DNA of 64,000 nucleotides. Source: Vulcanisaeta distributa JCM 11217. GTDB taxonomy: Archaea > Thermoproteota > Thermoprotei > Thermoproteales > Thermocladiaceae. The first letter of the stretch is position 1; each line of letters begins with the position of its first letter. The notes beneath the pieces are model-generated. The model saw only the letters and a program-made list of their open reading frames with translations, ran no database searches and had not been told where the DNA came from. A program made the position numbers and the translations under genes. Below are positions 36,947 through 47,016 of this stretch, one piece after another. The stretch covers positions 103,130 through 167,129 of the forward strand of contig NZ_BBBJ01000006.1 in NCBI RefSeq assembly GCF_001316005.1, given 5' to 3'.

Positions 36947-38647
36947 ATGATTGGTCTCTCATTCATGGAATACTACGTATTGACCGTACTCGTATTAGCA
37001 ATAATACTATTATTAATACGTATCGTTAGGTATGACGTAGTCGGCCTCATAGTCATGGTCTTACTAATCGTTGGCGGCATCATTAGTCCCGAGAAGGCCC
37101 TGGCATTCATTGGCTCCACCACGGTTGTGGTGCTCGGCAGTGTCATGGTGATTAGTAAGGTTCTTGAGGAGTCGGGGTTTCTCGATAAATTAGCCGAGGA
37201 GTTGGATAAGGTGTTTAGGAATGAGTACGTGCTCCTGCTCATTATCATGTTGATAGTATCGTTATTATCGGGTTTCATGAGTGATGTGGCGTTGGTTTCA
37301 ATATTCATACCATTCATGTATGCCGTATCGAGAAGCCACAACAAGAAACTATCTAAGTATCTACTTCCCCTCTCCTATGCAGCCATTCTCGGTGGTAGGT
37401 ACACAATATTTGGTACCAGTACGAATTTAATAATTGACCAGCTTTGGTATGAGAGGTTTGGTAGGTATTTACCTATTTTTCAATTCTTAAATATAGGCCT
37501 GGCAATAATTCTTGCGAGTATACCAGCATTACTGCTGATATACTTATTATTACCAAACAGGGAGAGTGTGATTACTAGCGTTGATGATTTGAAGATTGGT
37601 GAATACGTTGTTGAGGCTCAGGTTGGTGAGGATTGTGAATTGATTGGTAAGACGAGGCGCGAGGTTGAGAGGGAGTATGGTATTAAGATAAGGTCTATAT
37701 TACCGAGGAGGTTATCCAGGTCAGGTAGGATTCATGGTGGAGTTACGTTGATAATGGAGGTTCCCGTTGATAAACTACCAATAATCTCATCGATAAAGGG
37801 GGGGTTAGCCCTGGTACCTCAATCCACACAGATTGAGGGTAAGGATGTCATTGAGGCGCTAATAACGAGTTCATCAACCATCATTAACTATACGATATCT
37901 GACCTAGACGTGTTGAATAAGTACGGCGTCAAGATCGTGGGAATCTCCGCAGGGGGGGATAGGAGGATATACGGTAGAATTTCGCATGTGGTGCTCAGGC
38001 CTGGTGATGCACTGCTACTAATGGGCAGTGAGGAGAGTATTGCCAAGTTCATGAGTGATTATGGCTTAGTGCCTCTTAGGACCAGAGGCGCCAAGCTCTT
38101 TGATGTTAGGAAGGGCGCCGTGTCTATTGCCGTGTTGTTGGGGGCAACACTCGCATCATTACTAGGTGCAAACATTGCATTGGCATTTCTCACGGGGGGG
38201 ATCATAATACTTATGCTAAGTGGCGCTGTTAATTATAGGAGGATTTACCAATACGTTGATTGGTCGGTCCTAATATTCATAGCATCGTTCCTATCCCTGG
38301 GTTACGCAATGAGCAGTAGTGGATTATCAACAGTAATAGCCAGCGTACTCCCTAAGTCACTTATTGTTTTATTCCTAATAACTGCGATTATCGCGAACTT
38401 CGTGAATAACGTGAGCGCTGCAACGATAATGACGCCGATAGCCCTCACATACCCGAATCCCCCCCTGCTTGCGGTGACTGTGGTTGCTATGGCATCAACA
38501 ACCACATTCCTAACGCCCTTTAGCCATCCAGCAAATCTCCTCGTCTACAACCCAGGGAATTACAGGCCCAGGGATTACCTAATAATGGGCACAATATTAC
38601 TGGTATTAACATTAATAATAACGCTCCTGTTCACCCACGCCATTTAG
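36947..38647 (+). CDS. SLC13/ArsB-type anion permease with RCK_C domains
   Basis: The product is 566 residues and intact. N-terminal helices include FIGSTTVVVLGSVMVISKVL and GGRYTIFGTSTNLIIDQLW (the GTSTN substrate loop of the citrate/sulfate/arsenite permease superfamily). A cytoplasmic middle section has two TrkA-C-like units (DCELIGKTRREVEREYGIKI and RISHVVLRPGDALLLMGSEE). A second membrane half follows with FVNNVSAATIMTPIAL. The substrate is not deducible; sulfate, dicarboxylates or metal oxyanions are candidates. Confidence 0.8.
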   Translation: MIGLSFMEYYVLTVLVLAIILLLIRIVRYDVVGLIVMVLLIVGGIISPEKALAFIGSTTVVVLGSVMVISKVLEESGFLDKLAEELDKVFRNEYVLLLIIMLIVSLLSGFMSDVALVSIFIPFMYAVSRSHNKKLSKYLLPLSYAAILGGRYTIFGTSTNLIIDQLWYERFGRYLPIFQFLNIGLAIILASIPALLLIYLLLPNRESVITSVDDLKIGEYVVEAQVGEDCELIGKTRREVEREYGIKIRSILPRRLSRSGRIHGGVTLIMEVPVDKLPIISSIKGGLALVPQSTQIEGKDVIEALITSSSTIINYTISDLDVLNKYGVKIVGISAGGDRRIYGRISHVVLRPGDALLLMGSEESIAKFMSDYGLVPLRTRGAKLFDVRKGAVSIAVLLGATLASLLGANIALAFLTGGIIILMLSGAVNYRRIYQYVDWSVLIFIASFLSLGYAMSSSGLSTVIASVLPKSLIVLFLITAIIANFVNNVSAATIMTPIALTYPNPPLLAVTVVAMASTTTFLTPFSHPANLLVYNPGNYRPRDYLIMGTILLVLTLIITLLFTHAI

Positions 38648-38730
38648 AAAAATGCACCGTTAGGGAAGGATTAATGAAGTTGTAACCTGCGGGTAGGTTT
38701 TATAAATTAGATATCTTCTCCGATATCGAT

Positions 38731-39407
38731 ATGAAGATCATAGCAGCGCCAGGCCCGGTCTCCTACCCATTAATATTAGCTACCAGGGAGTATAGGGATC
38801 TCGACCTAGTCTTTGGCAAGGGTAATGAGGAGCCAAGTGCGTATGCAATAGCTGACTCGCTCACGTCATTGGTAAGGAGTGGTTTAAGGATTGACGTGGT
38901 GACGGTTAGGCGATTAATGTTTGTGTATCCTGAATTGAGGGGGGGTCCTAGGATAGCTGTTTGGAGACGTGGTAGTGCAGCTGATGTGCTTATTAGGGCG
39001 TTGTTAGATAGGGCTGGTCTAAGGGCTGAACTCGTTTATGCGGATGATTGGCCGTCAGTTCTTAACCTCCTTAACACAGGCTATGCGCAAAGCGCTGTTC
39101 TAAACCTTGGGGGGGTTCTCGAGTATAAAGGCGAATTTTTAGAGGACTTAGTTGGCGCGCCAGGCGCTGTGGTGCTCAGGTTAATGGTGATCCGCAGTAC
39201 TTCATCGATGTCTATAGGGCTGGAATTGAAATAGCCAGGAAAAACTTAGAAGACGCCGTTGATTATGTGGCTAATAAGCTACCGATTAAGCTACCGAGGG
39301 AGTTCATTAAAAACGTATTGACTAGGGTGGAGTATGGTATTTATAGCCCGGGTGATTATAGGGGGGGGTTCGTAGAAGTCGTTAAAAGGTATGGTGGCGG
39401 GAAATGA
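38731..39407 (+). CDS. cytosolic substrate-binding-like protein, one frame break
   Basis: The chain is about 225 residues and starts MKIIAAPGPVSYPLILATRE. It has the alternating alpha/beta pattern of NMT1/THI5-like binding proteins, with no signal peptide. The frame changes near 39180, after which it continues NGDPQYFIDVYRAGIEIARK and ends GGK. The stop overlaps the MFS gene start (ATGA). Coupling to a transporter suggests that the two handle the same ligand. Confidence 0.55.
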
Positions 39408-40582
39408 CGAGGGGGGGGCAGTACCTGGGCCTTATACAGGCAATATCAATAATAGTGCCATTGACCATAGCCATTAGGGCATCAAACAACATGCTACTGA
39501 CGACAATACCACTGATCGCCAGGTATAACTTTCACTTCAGCAATACACTGATTGGCGTATTGTCTGCTTTAACATCGTTAATGACATTCCTGAGCAGCGG
39601 CCTGTTGAATTCAAGGTTGAGGGCATGTCATAGGAGGATTGCCTTCATAGCAGCATCAGTCCTTTACGCCATTGTATTTCCGCTATTTTGGTTATCATCA
39701 CCACTCACCATATGGATACTCTCCGCCGCGGCAGGTTTCGTCCTAGGCTTTTTAATGCCCAATGTAATAACCTCGGCAAGCCTACTGCCGGACAGGAGGG
39801 CCAGGGAGAGATTACTAAACATATACACGTTGTCCCTGAGCATTAGCTTAATACTGGGTCCAGCCATTGAGTCGTTAATACTGAAGTACTACGGGCTCAG
39901 GGAGTCCTTCCTATTCTTCACGGTATTTCCAATACTAGCTCTTGCAATAGCACCGTTCGTTAAATTCCCCCCCGAAGAGAGTGCTGAGGATAATGCCGCA
40001 GTGAGCACGACTACGGTAATATCAAACCCAGGATTTATAGCGGCGGTCCTAAATATAGCCACCTACAACGTTGTCTTCTCCTTCCTAATGGCATTCGGCG
40101 GCATTTACGCCAAGGACTCCTTCGGAATTAGCTACTCAATGGTTGAGGTCCTCTTCTCGCTGTTCTTCGTAACATCCTTCTTAGGCAGGCTATACCTATC
40201 AATTAGACCTGCGGAGAGGCTGTGGCCGTACATGGCCAGTGCCGTTACCATGACCGTGGCCGGCATATTGCTGATTGTACTTACGAATAATCCACTAATC
40301 TATGCAGTAGCCCTATTAATACTGGGTATACCGCATGGTACTACGTATCCACTATCTGTTGTATCAATATCGAGGGCCTTTAAACCACAGCATAGGAATG
40401 CCGCCAATAGCTTATTCTTCTCATTCATGATGCTCATAGGCATAGTAACACCCACAATAACCGGTTACATAGCAGATTTAATAGGTATTAGGAGCACATT
40501 TATTGTGTTAATACCACCAGTGCTGGTCGCGTTATTCTTCCTAAGGAGGTACGTTAAATCAGTAGATAGGCCACGTGAATAA
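39404..40582 (+). CDS. major facilitator superfamily transporter
   Basis: The product is 392 residues with about 12 hydrophobic segments and a basic loop between helices 2 and 3 (SRLRACHRRIAFIAA), the usual MFS arrangement. A second half starts near VISNPGFIAAVLNIATYNVV. It is intact and overlaps the preceding binding-like gene by four bases. The start MTRGGQ is encoded across a G8 run, so the first few residues depend on run length. Substrate unknown. Confidence 0.75.
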   Translation: MTRGGQYLGLIQAISIIVPLTIAIRASNNMLLTTIPLIARYNFHFSNTLIGVLSALTSLMTFLSSGLLNSRLRACHRRIAFIAASVLYAIVFPLFWLSSPLTIWILSAAAGFVLGFLMPNVITSASLLPDRRARERLLNIYTLSLSISLILGPAIESLILKYYGLRESFLFFTVFPILALAIAPFVKFPPEESAEDNAAVSTTTVISNPGFIAAVLNIATYNVVFSFLMAFGGIYAKDSFGISYSMVEVLFSLFFVTSFLGRLYLSIRPAERLWPYMASAVTMTVAGILLIVLTNNPLIYAVALLILGIPHGTTYPLSVVSISRAFKPQHRNAANSLFFSFMMLIGIVTPTITGYIADLIGIRSTFIVLIPPVLVALFFLRRYVKSVDRPRE

Positions 40583-40641
40583 TGAATTCAGCATTTAATT
40601 GATGCGTTAGGCTTAAGTACTTCATTCAATTTTGGTTTATC

Positions 40642-42751
40642 GTGAAATTGAACAACAAAATACACACATTAATAGGCATGTCTTTAATAATACCATTCTA
40701 TTTAGTTTGGACTTTAGGTTACCTCAACACTATATCGTTAGGTCTCTATGAAACCCTCGAGAAAGTATTATCGATAACCTTCATAATAGGTCTAATCATT
40801 GGGTTAACACCAATTACATACAGAATAATTAGGTTAATACGTGAGGATAGGTATTTCCTAACAATAATCGCCATAATGACATTATTCATAGTACTTGGAT
40901 CATCACTATCTTACATTAAGTATTTGACGTATAATGCTTATGCCTGGGATTTGGGTATTTTTGAGCAGGCTTTGTTTAGTGCTGCCTTTTATCATAGGCT
41001 CTTCTATTACACAGTTGAACTTTACACAAACCCAAGCGGAAGCTTCCTAGGAACACACTTCTCACCAATACTATTCACACTAACACCAATATACTACCTA
41101 AACCCACACCCAATAACACTGCTAGTGTTACAAGCATTCCTGCTATATATACCCGTAATTCCACTATACATTATGAGCATGCGATTAACACGTGATAGGA
41201 ATATTGCCTTCATAACTTCATTAATATATCTACTCAGCCCGGGCATAGCAAGTCCCCTTTACTTTGATTTTCACGTTGAAGTCTTCATACCGCTGCTCTA
41301 TATTATCACTGTATTGTTTATATTGATGAGGAGGTGGACACCGGCCACGGTATCAATGGCATTATTTCTCATGATTATTGAGTATACACCAATAATTGCC
41401 CTAACGATGATCATACCAATAATGTACAATCTTATTAAGGGTAAGGAGCTGAGCAAGTACGTAGTGAATGTGATTTTAATTAGTGCGATGATAATTCTTT
41501 ACATAGCAGTAACGCCAAAGATTATGGGATTAATTAATTCCTATAAATCATCGTTTACGGTATATAACCCATCCACAATAGCTGGTTATTCCGGCAATCC
41601 AATTAACTTCATATGGTACGCCATGAAGTATTGGTCATTCGTTAAGCAATCAATTCTCACGAACATAAGGCAGAAAATAATGTACTATGCAATACTTGGG
41701 GGGGCGCCTCTGTTTCCATCGTTATTATCACCGCTATGGCTATTACCAGTAATTCCATACACAGCCTTCTCCATCCTATCAACATACACCTCTTACTATT
41801 CACTAGGTCTTCAATACACTATGTACGTAATGCCCCAATTATTTGTGGCGTATGTAATGGGTATTAATCGCATTAAGCAATTTAAGCAATATGTTAAGTA
41901 CGTACTAACTTCATCATTAATCATTAGTATATTGCTATTTGTATTATATAATCCATTAAGCCCCCCTTTGCCCCCCCGCAAAACCTATACGTATTTATAT
42001 GGCAACTTAATTCAGCGAGGGTTAAGGCTATCAATTCAGTCATTAAATTAATACCTAATAATGCATCCGTACTAACAATCGACAGCATTTTTCCTCATTT
42101 TGCAAATAGAATTGATGCATATGTATTTCCAATGTCAATACCTAATTATAATGAATATGTACTTAATATGAACGTAACATATATATTAATGTCAATTAGC
42201 AGTAGAGGTTCTATGGCTGGATTATTAAAGGCTGAGGTTCAGGGCTATGGACTATTGCTGCCGCCAATGGTCTTTACCTATTTGAAAAGGGTTATGATGG
42301 AAAACCAGTAATCTACGAGCCAATCATTAACTATACAATACCCACGGATGAATTTCAACCATGGACCGATGCGCCCATTATGGCGATTAATTACGGTCAT
42401 GACACCGTATACTACTGGCCTAAGGGGGGGTACTTGGGAACTTTTTGGGTAGGTCCATTTTACCTAGTATTACTACCGGGTACTTATAACGTAACTGCGT
42501 ACTTCATGATTACTGAGCCGTGTAACGGCACTGTAGGAGTACTTCAAGCAACAAATATGGTGGGTTCGCAGATATACGCATCGACTCCGATACTTTGTTC
42601 CTACTTTAAGGAGCCTAATAAGTGGGTTGGCATAACACTAACGTTAGTTGTCAGTAACTCTTCTGTGGATCCAATAATGCTTAGATGCATAAACATGACT
42701 GGTGCAACGGGTGTTTATTTCAGTGGCGTGGCCATAACTCAGATAAGTTAA
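40642..42751 (+). CDS. DUF2079 membrane protein, two frame breaks
   Basis: The reassembled chain is about 703 residues. The N-terminal membrane part contains YNAYAWDLGIFEQALFSAAF and GTHFSPILFTLTPIYYL, the DUF2079 signature, with about ten hydrophobic helices. After frame changes at the C7 run 41971-41977 and near 42255, the extracellular C-terminal part follows (NNASVLTIDSIFPHFANRID, then GYGLLAAANGLYLFEKGYDG). The family is probably a GT-C-fold membrane protein. GTG/TTG alternatives at the start cannot be excluded. Confidence 0.7.
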
Positions 42752-42818
42752 TTTAAATTAATTACGGCCTTAAAAAATTAAACGATTCATTAATCGCGCG
42801 AATTAATTAAGTGATTTA

Positions 42819-43526
42819 ATGATAATGACTAGCTACATACTCAGGGAGCCAGACGCTGAGGGGATCTTCGTTAGGAGATTAAATAGGTTTGTTGGTATCG
42901 GCATTATCAATGGTAGGGAGGAGCTTATACATATTCATGATCCTGGTAGATTAACAGAACTATTGAGACCAGGCGCTAGATTCTTCGCGTATTCGAAGTC
43001 CACGGGTAAGACCAGGTTTTACCTAACGGCTGTTGATCTTGGTGATGAGTTAGTCCTGGTTAATTCGGCAATACATAACGACATTGCCGCTTGGTTAATT
43101 AATAGCAAATATGTATTGAATGGTTATGAGGTTATCAGGAAGGAGCCTGGCTTCGGCAATGGCAGGTTTGACCTACTACTTAAATCGCCAAGTGGTGATT
43201 ACGCCTTCGTTGAGGTTAAGGGTGTAACCCTTGAGGAGGGAGGAATAGCGAAATTCCCCCCCGACGCCCCCCCAACCACACGCGGTGCCAGGCACATGCT
43301 TGAGTTGGCGAGGGCTGTGGAGCTTGGTTATGAGGCTTACGTACTATTCCTAGTATTTAGGTCGAGGGCCACCTCCTTCATGCCTAATACGACGCTTGAT
43401 CCTAGGTTCACGGAATCCCTTAAGTATGCCATTAATCATGGAGTTAGGGCATTGGCCTATAAACTAATGCTTACAAGGGATTGGGTAATAATACCGGTGG
43501 GTCAACTCGAGGTCAGGATTGAGTAG
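42819..43526 (+). CDS. sfsA: SfsA family protein
   Basis: The product is 235 residues. [20 protein letters not shown] and GRFDLLLKS with [15 protein letters not shown] are family blocks; the D...E.K pattern gives it a PD-(D/E)XK-like core. The next motif is FPDAPTxRGxxHL in relatives but [15 protein letters not shown] here. Both extra Pro residues are encoded by C7 runs (43256-43262 and 43267-43273). SfsA is described as a sugar-fermentation stimulation protein with DNA-binding ability; its archaeal role is open. Intact. Confidence 0.88.
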   Translation: MIMTSYILREPDAEGIFVRRLNRFVGIGIINGREELIHIHDPGRLTELLRPGARFFAYSKSTGKTRFYLTAVDLGDELVLVNSAIHNDIAAWLINSKYVLNGYEVIRKEPGFGNGRFDLLLKSPSGDYAFVEVKGVTLEEGGIAKFPPDAPPTTRGARHMLELARAVELGYEAYVLFLVFRSRATSFMPNTTLDPRFTESLKYAINHGVRALAYKLMLTRDWVIIPVGQLEVRIE

Positions 43527-43581
43527 GGATATTGAGGATGATTTCGATCACTCATCATTAGCCGAAACTATCATCATAGTA

Positions 43582-45002
43582 TCACTTCCTGGGCAATTCA
43601 GGACCTAGTATGTACGTGCCCACGTCACTCCTTGGATTTAGTTCACCGGCTATTGGCGTTAGCATTAACCTCCTTACCTCACTCATATCCCTGGTCTGTG
43701 CCAACACCCAGGAGAGCTTCACGAAGGCGACCTCCGGTATCATATCCTCCGCAGGTATAACACCAAGCTTAAGCAGTTCCACGCCCCTCCTATAAACATT
43801 GAGGTTGACTCTACCAAATATTGTCTGGCTTGTGATCACCACAGGTATGCCACTATCGATAGCCCTCTTTATTGGATCGAGCAGCTCCTCCCTAACGTGT
43901 CCAAATCCCGTACCCTCAATCACAATGCCGTGATAACCCCTATCAATTAGAAAGTGCAATATCTCTGGATCCATACCTGGGTAGAACTTGACTAGGGCTG
44001 TCTTCTCATCAAACCTATTCATTAATATGGTATCCTCCACCTTAGACCTGGAGATGTAGTTGTTCGTGTTCAGTATTATTTCGAGTTTATTAATGTCTAC
44101 GTAGCCACGGGCCTATCATTAATGCTTATGAACGTATCCCTCCTAGACGTGTGCATCTTCCTAACCCTAGTCCCCCCCCTATGAACCGCTATTAACCCGT
44201 CATTGGTCGACGCATGCATCACCACGTAGGAGCCTGCAAACGGCGCCCTGGCGCTGACGAGAACCGCAGCCAACATATTCTCGAAGGCGTCACTAGACGG
44301 CTATCACTACTCCTCTGTGAGCCAACAAGGGCTATTGGGCCTGGGGGGGATTTCTGATTGCGAAGGATAAGGCGGCGGCTGTATAGTGCATGGTGTCCGT
44401 GCCGTGAAGCACTACAACCCCAGAGACGCCGTCAAGGAATGCCCTGTAAGCAGCCTCAGCAATTTCAGCCCACCTCCTCGGTGTCATGTCCTCACTGAAT
44501 ATGGCCATTAGGTTTAAGAGCTCAATATCCGCTATGCCCTTAACCTCAGGGTACATCGCGTACAAGTCCTCAAGGCTAAAGCTCGGATACACGGCGCCAG
44601 TCCTGTAATCCACCTTAGACATTATTGTGCCGCCAGTGGCCACGAGCCTAACCCTGGGAAGCCCGTTGATTCAGCCTTAACGAACTGGCCAATGGGTATG
44701 GACACCGCGCTCTTCGACTCAACATGGCCCATAACCTCCACTTTCTCAATATTGCTGGCGTGAATGCCCACGTTATACCCATTATCAAGCTTCAGGATCA
44801 ATACATTAGGGTCACCAACGCCAGGCCTAGGCAACACCACGCCATCTAATACCGTCCCATCCCTAAGGTGAATACGCACCAAGTCAAATTCCTTAATACC
44901 CCCCCACTTGCTCATTATCTCGCTTAGCACAGGTATCGTGTGCACCTCTGTATTATAAGCGTTAACTAAACAATTAATTACATAGATAATTAATGAAATC
45001 AT
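43582..45002 (-). CDS. gatD: Glu-tRNA(Gln) amidotransferase subunit D (GatD), about four to five frame breaks
   Basis: The parts, in order, are a GatD N-terminal domain (GDPNVLILKLDNGYNVGIH), the asparaginase-like core LVATGGTIMSKVDYRTG, VVLHGTDTMHYTAAALSFAI, VGSQRSSDRPSSDA, GTRVRKMHTSRRDTF and a C-terminal YHGIVIEGTGFGHV. GatDE makes Gln-tRNA in archaea without GlnRS and should be essential. The frame changes near 44660, at the G7 44343-44349, near 44297, near 44205 and near 44105. In addition a C8 at 44172-44179 adds a Gly to HRG-TRVRKMHTSRRD. Sequence error is more likely than real loss. Confidence 0.8.
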
Positions 45003-45361
45003 TGAGTTATGTTTAGTAATATCCTGAAGAGCTTTGTGTCTGTTTCTGAGGGTTGACGAGTTATTATTACGTACTTAAGCCTCGACAATGCGTACTCACT
45101 GAGCAGGCCGAATCCATCCATGGATATACAGAGTACCTTATTACCAGCGGCGAGTAGGTAATCAACCTCTGTCTTATCCTTAATACTCCTCAGCAATACC
45201 GTGGTAACGCCATCCACGTGCCTTAACGAGTCATCAACCTGCTTAGTAAGTAATAATGCGCACTCGCCAGGCCCTAAATCAATGAGTACCTTATTGAGAT
45301 CTGCGTAACTATTGATCCTAACGATCCTAACCATATCATTAATAACCCATGAACCCAGCAT
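44999..45361 (-). CDS. hypothetical protein upstream of gatD
   Basis: The product is 120 residues, alternating strands and helices (MVRIVRINSYADLNKVLIDL, VTTVLLRSIKDKTEVDYLLA, LKYVIITRQPSETDTKLF). The fold looks like a small alpha/beta domain, with no motif I recognise. Its stop overlaps the putative gatD start by ATGA, so it is co-transcribed. Intact. Confidence 0.5.
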   Translation of the reverse strand: MLGSWVINDMVRIVRINSYADLNKVLIDLGPGECALLLTKQVDDSLRHVDGVTTVLLRSIKDKTEVDYLLAAGNKVLCISMDGFGLLSEYALSRLKYVIITRQPSETDTKLFRILLNITQ

Positions 45362-45454
45362 TTAACACCCAATTACTCAAAATAACTAAGCCTAATAACC
45401 CACTACACGTTACGATCCCGAAATACCTTTAAAGCACTGATGTGGTTCCCTCAC

Positions 45455-46995
45455 ATGGATTATAGGACTAGACTACGTGAGGCTAGTAAGGAGATAATTG
45501 AAAGGAGAATAACATCCGATGACGAGCTTAGAAAAATAGCCGATAAGTATAACCTACCCCTATCAACGGTTAAGACATTATCCACATTCTACTTCCATGA
45601 TTACTCAGAGGTCCAGGTGTGCATGGGCCTTCCATGCCTATTGAGAGGTGCCAGGGAGGTTGTTAAGGAGTTAGAAAGGCGTGGCATTAAGTACTCCATC
45701 ACGTACTGCCTTGGCTATTGTGACAGGGGGGGTCCCGTGGTTAGGATGAGCGATAAGTATTACACGTTCGTTAATGGTGAGTTTAGGGAGATTGAGGAAT
45801 CAAGGAGTGATTACGTTCAATCTCAGTACGAACCTCTCGATAAGTACATAGCGAGGGGCGGCTATAAGTACTTCGAGAAATTCCTTAGTGAAGATAATAA
45901 GCTCTTCATACTTGAATTACTCGTTAAGGCCGGCCTACTCGGTGGTGGTGCCCTAAGTAGGTTTAAGACCCTAGCAAGCAGTGCCAATAAGCCTAAGTAC
46001 CTGATTGTCAATGGCCATGAGGGCGAGCCTGGCGGCTTTAAAGACAGGTTGATAATGGAGAGGAACACTCATCAACTGCTTGAAGGCGCATTACTATTAT
46101 CACTCGCCCTCAATGTTGATGAGGTTATAATTGCGGTTAATGAGAGATTTAGAAACGCCAAGGCCATGATTGAGAAGGCACTCAGTGAGTTAAGACCGTA
46201 TTTAACGAGCAAGGGCTTACTTAATAAATTGCCTCCCATTACTGCCTTGCTTGTTGGTTCTCCGTACATCGTTGGTGAGGAGACGGCGCTGATAAACTCA
46301 CTTGAAGGTAATAGGGGGGGTGAGCCCAGGTTAAGGCCTCCTGACCCAACTGAGGCTGGCTTGTTCGGTAAGCCCACAGCCGTGATTAACGTGGAGGTCG
46401 TTGCCGCGGTTCCCATACTTCTTAGCAATTATTATGAGGGTAAGGAGATAACGATTGAGAAGTACTTTTGCATTACTGGTGATGTGGATAGGCCGGGCCT
46501 TTACAAGGAGAAATTGACTGTGGGTCTCAATGAATTATTAGCAAAAGCAGGGGGGGTTAAGGAGGAGGATGTCAAGGCCGTCTTCGTCGGTGGGGGGGTC
46601 TCCTCGGGCCTTGTACATTCATCGAAGATAAGGGTAAGGCTTACGCCTGAGGAGACGAGGAAACTCGGCGTCTTCTTAGGGCCTGGCGTAATCATAGCCT
46701 TATCCAACAATAGGTGTATTGTCGACGTAATGCTTGAGGTCGAGAGGTTCTTCTCCCATGAGTCATGCGGTAGGTGCGAGCCATGTAGATTGGGTACTAA
46801 GGAGTTAGTGGAGGTTCTTGAGAAGGTTAGCATGGGTAAGGCGAGTGAGGAGGACCTTAAGTGGGCTGAGACTGTGGCGAGGACTATGATGGAGACCTCA
46901 CTCTGCGGTCTCGGCATGTCAGCGGCAAGGTGTTTCTCGACGCGCTTACCCAGTTTAGGGATGAGTTTGAGGAGCACATAAGGGGGTGTCTGTAG
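45455..46995 (+). CDS. fused NuoE/NuoF-type flavo-iron-sulfur subunit, one frame break
   Basis: The chain is about 513 residues. The NuoE-like N-terminal part holds a thioredoxin-type [2Fe-2S] site (CMGLPCL and CLGYCDRGG). The NuoF-like part has NGHEGEPGGFKDRLIMERNT and the [4Fe-4S] cluster SCGRCEPCRLGT ... SLCGLG. The canonical FMN/NAD loop GRGGAGFPTG is replaced by AGLLGGGALSRFKTL, so NADH binding is doubtful. A break near 46922 precedes the end VFLDALTQFRDEFEEHIRGC. ATG 45455 lies 25 bp after cctttaaagc. It forms an operon with the FdhA-like gene. Confidence 0.8.
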
Positions 46996-47016
46996 GGCTG
47001 GTGTTCACTTCAGGTG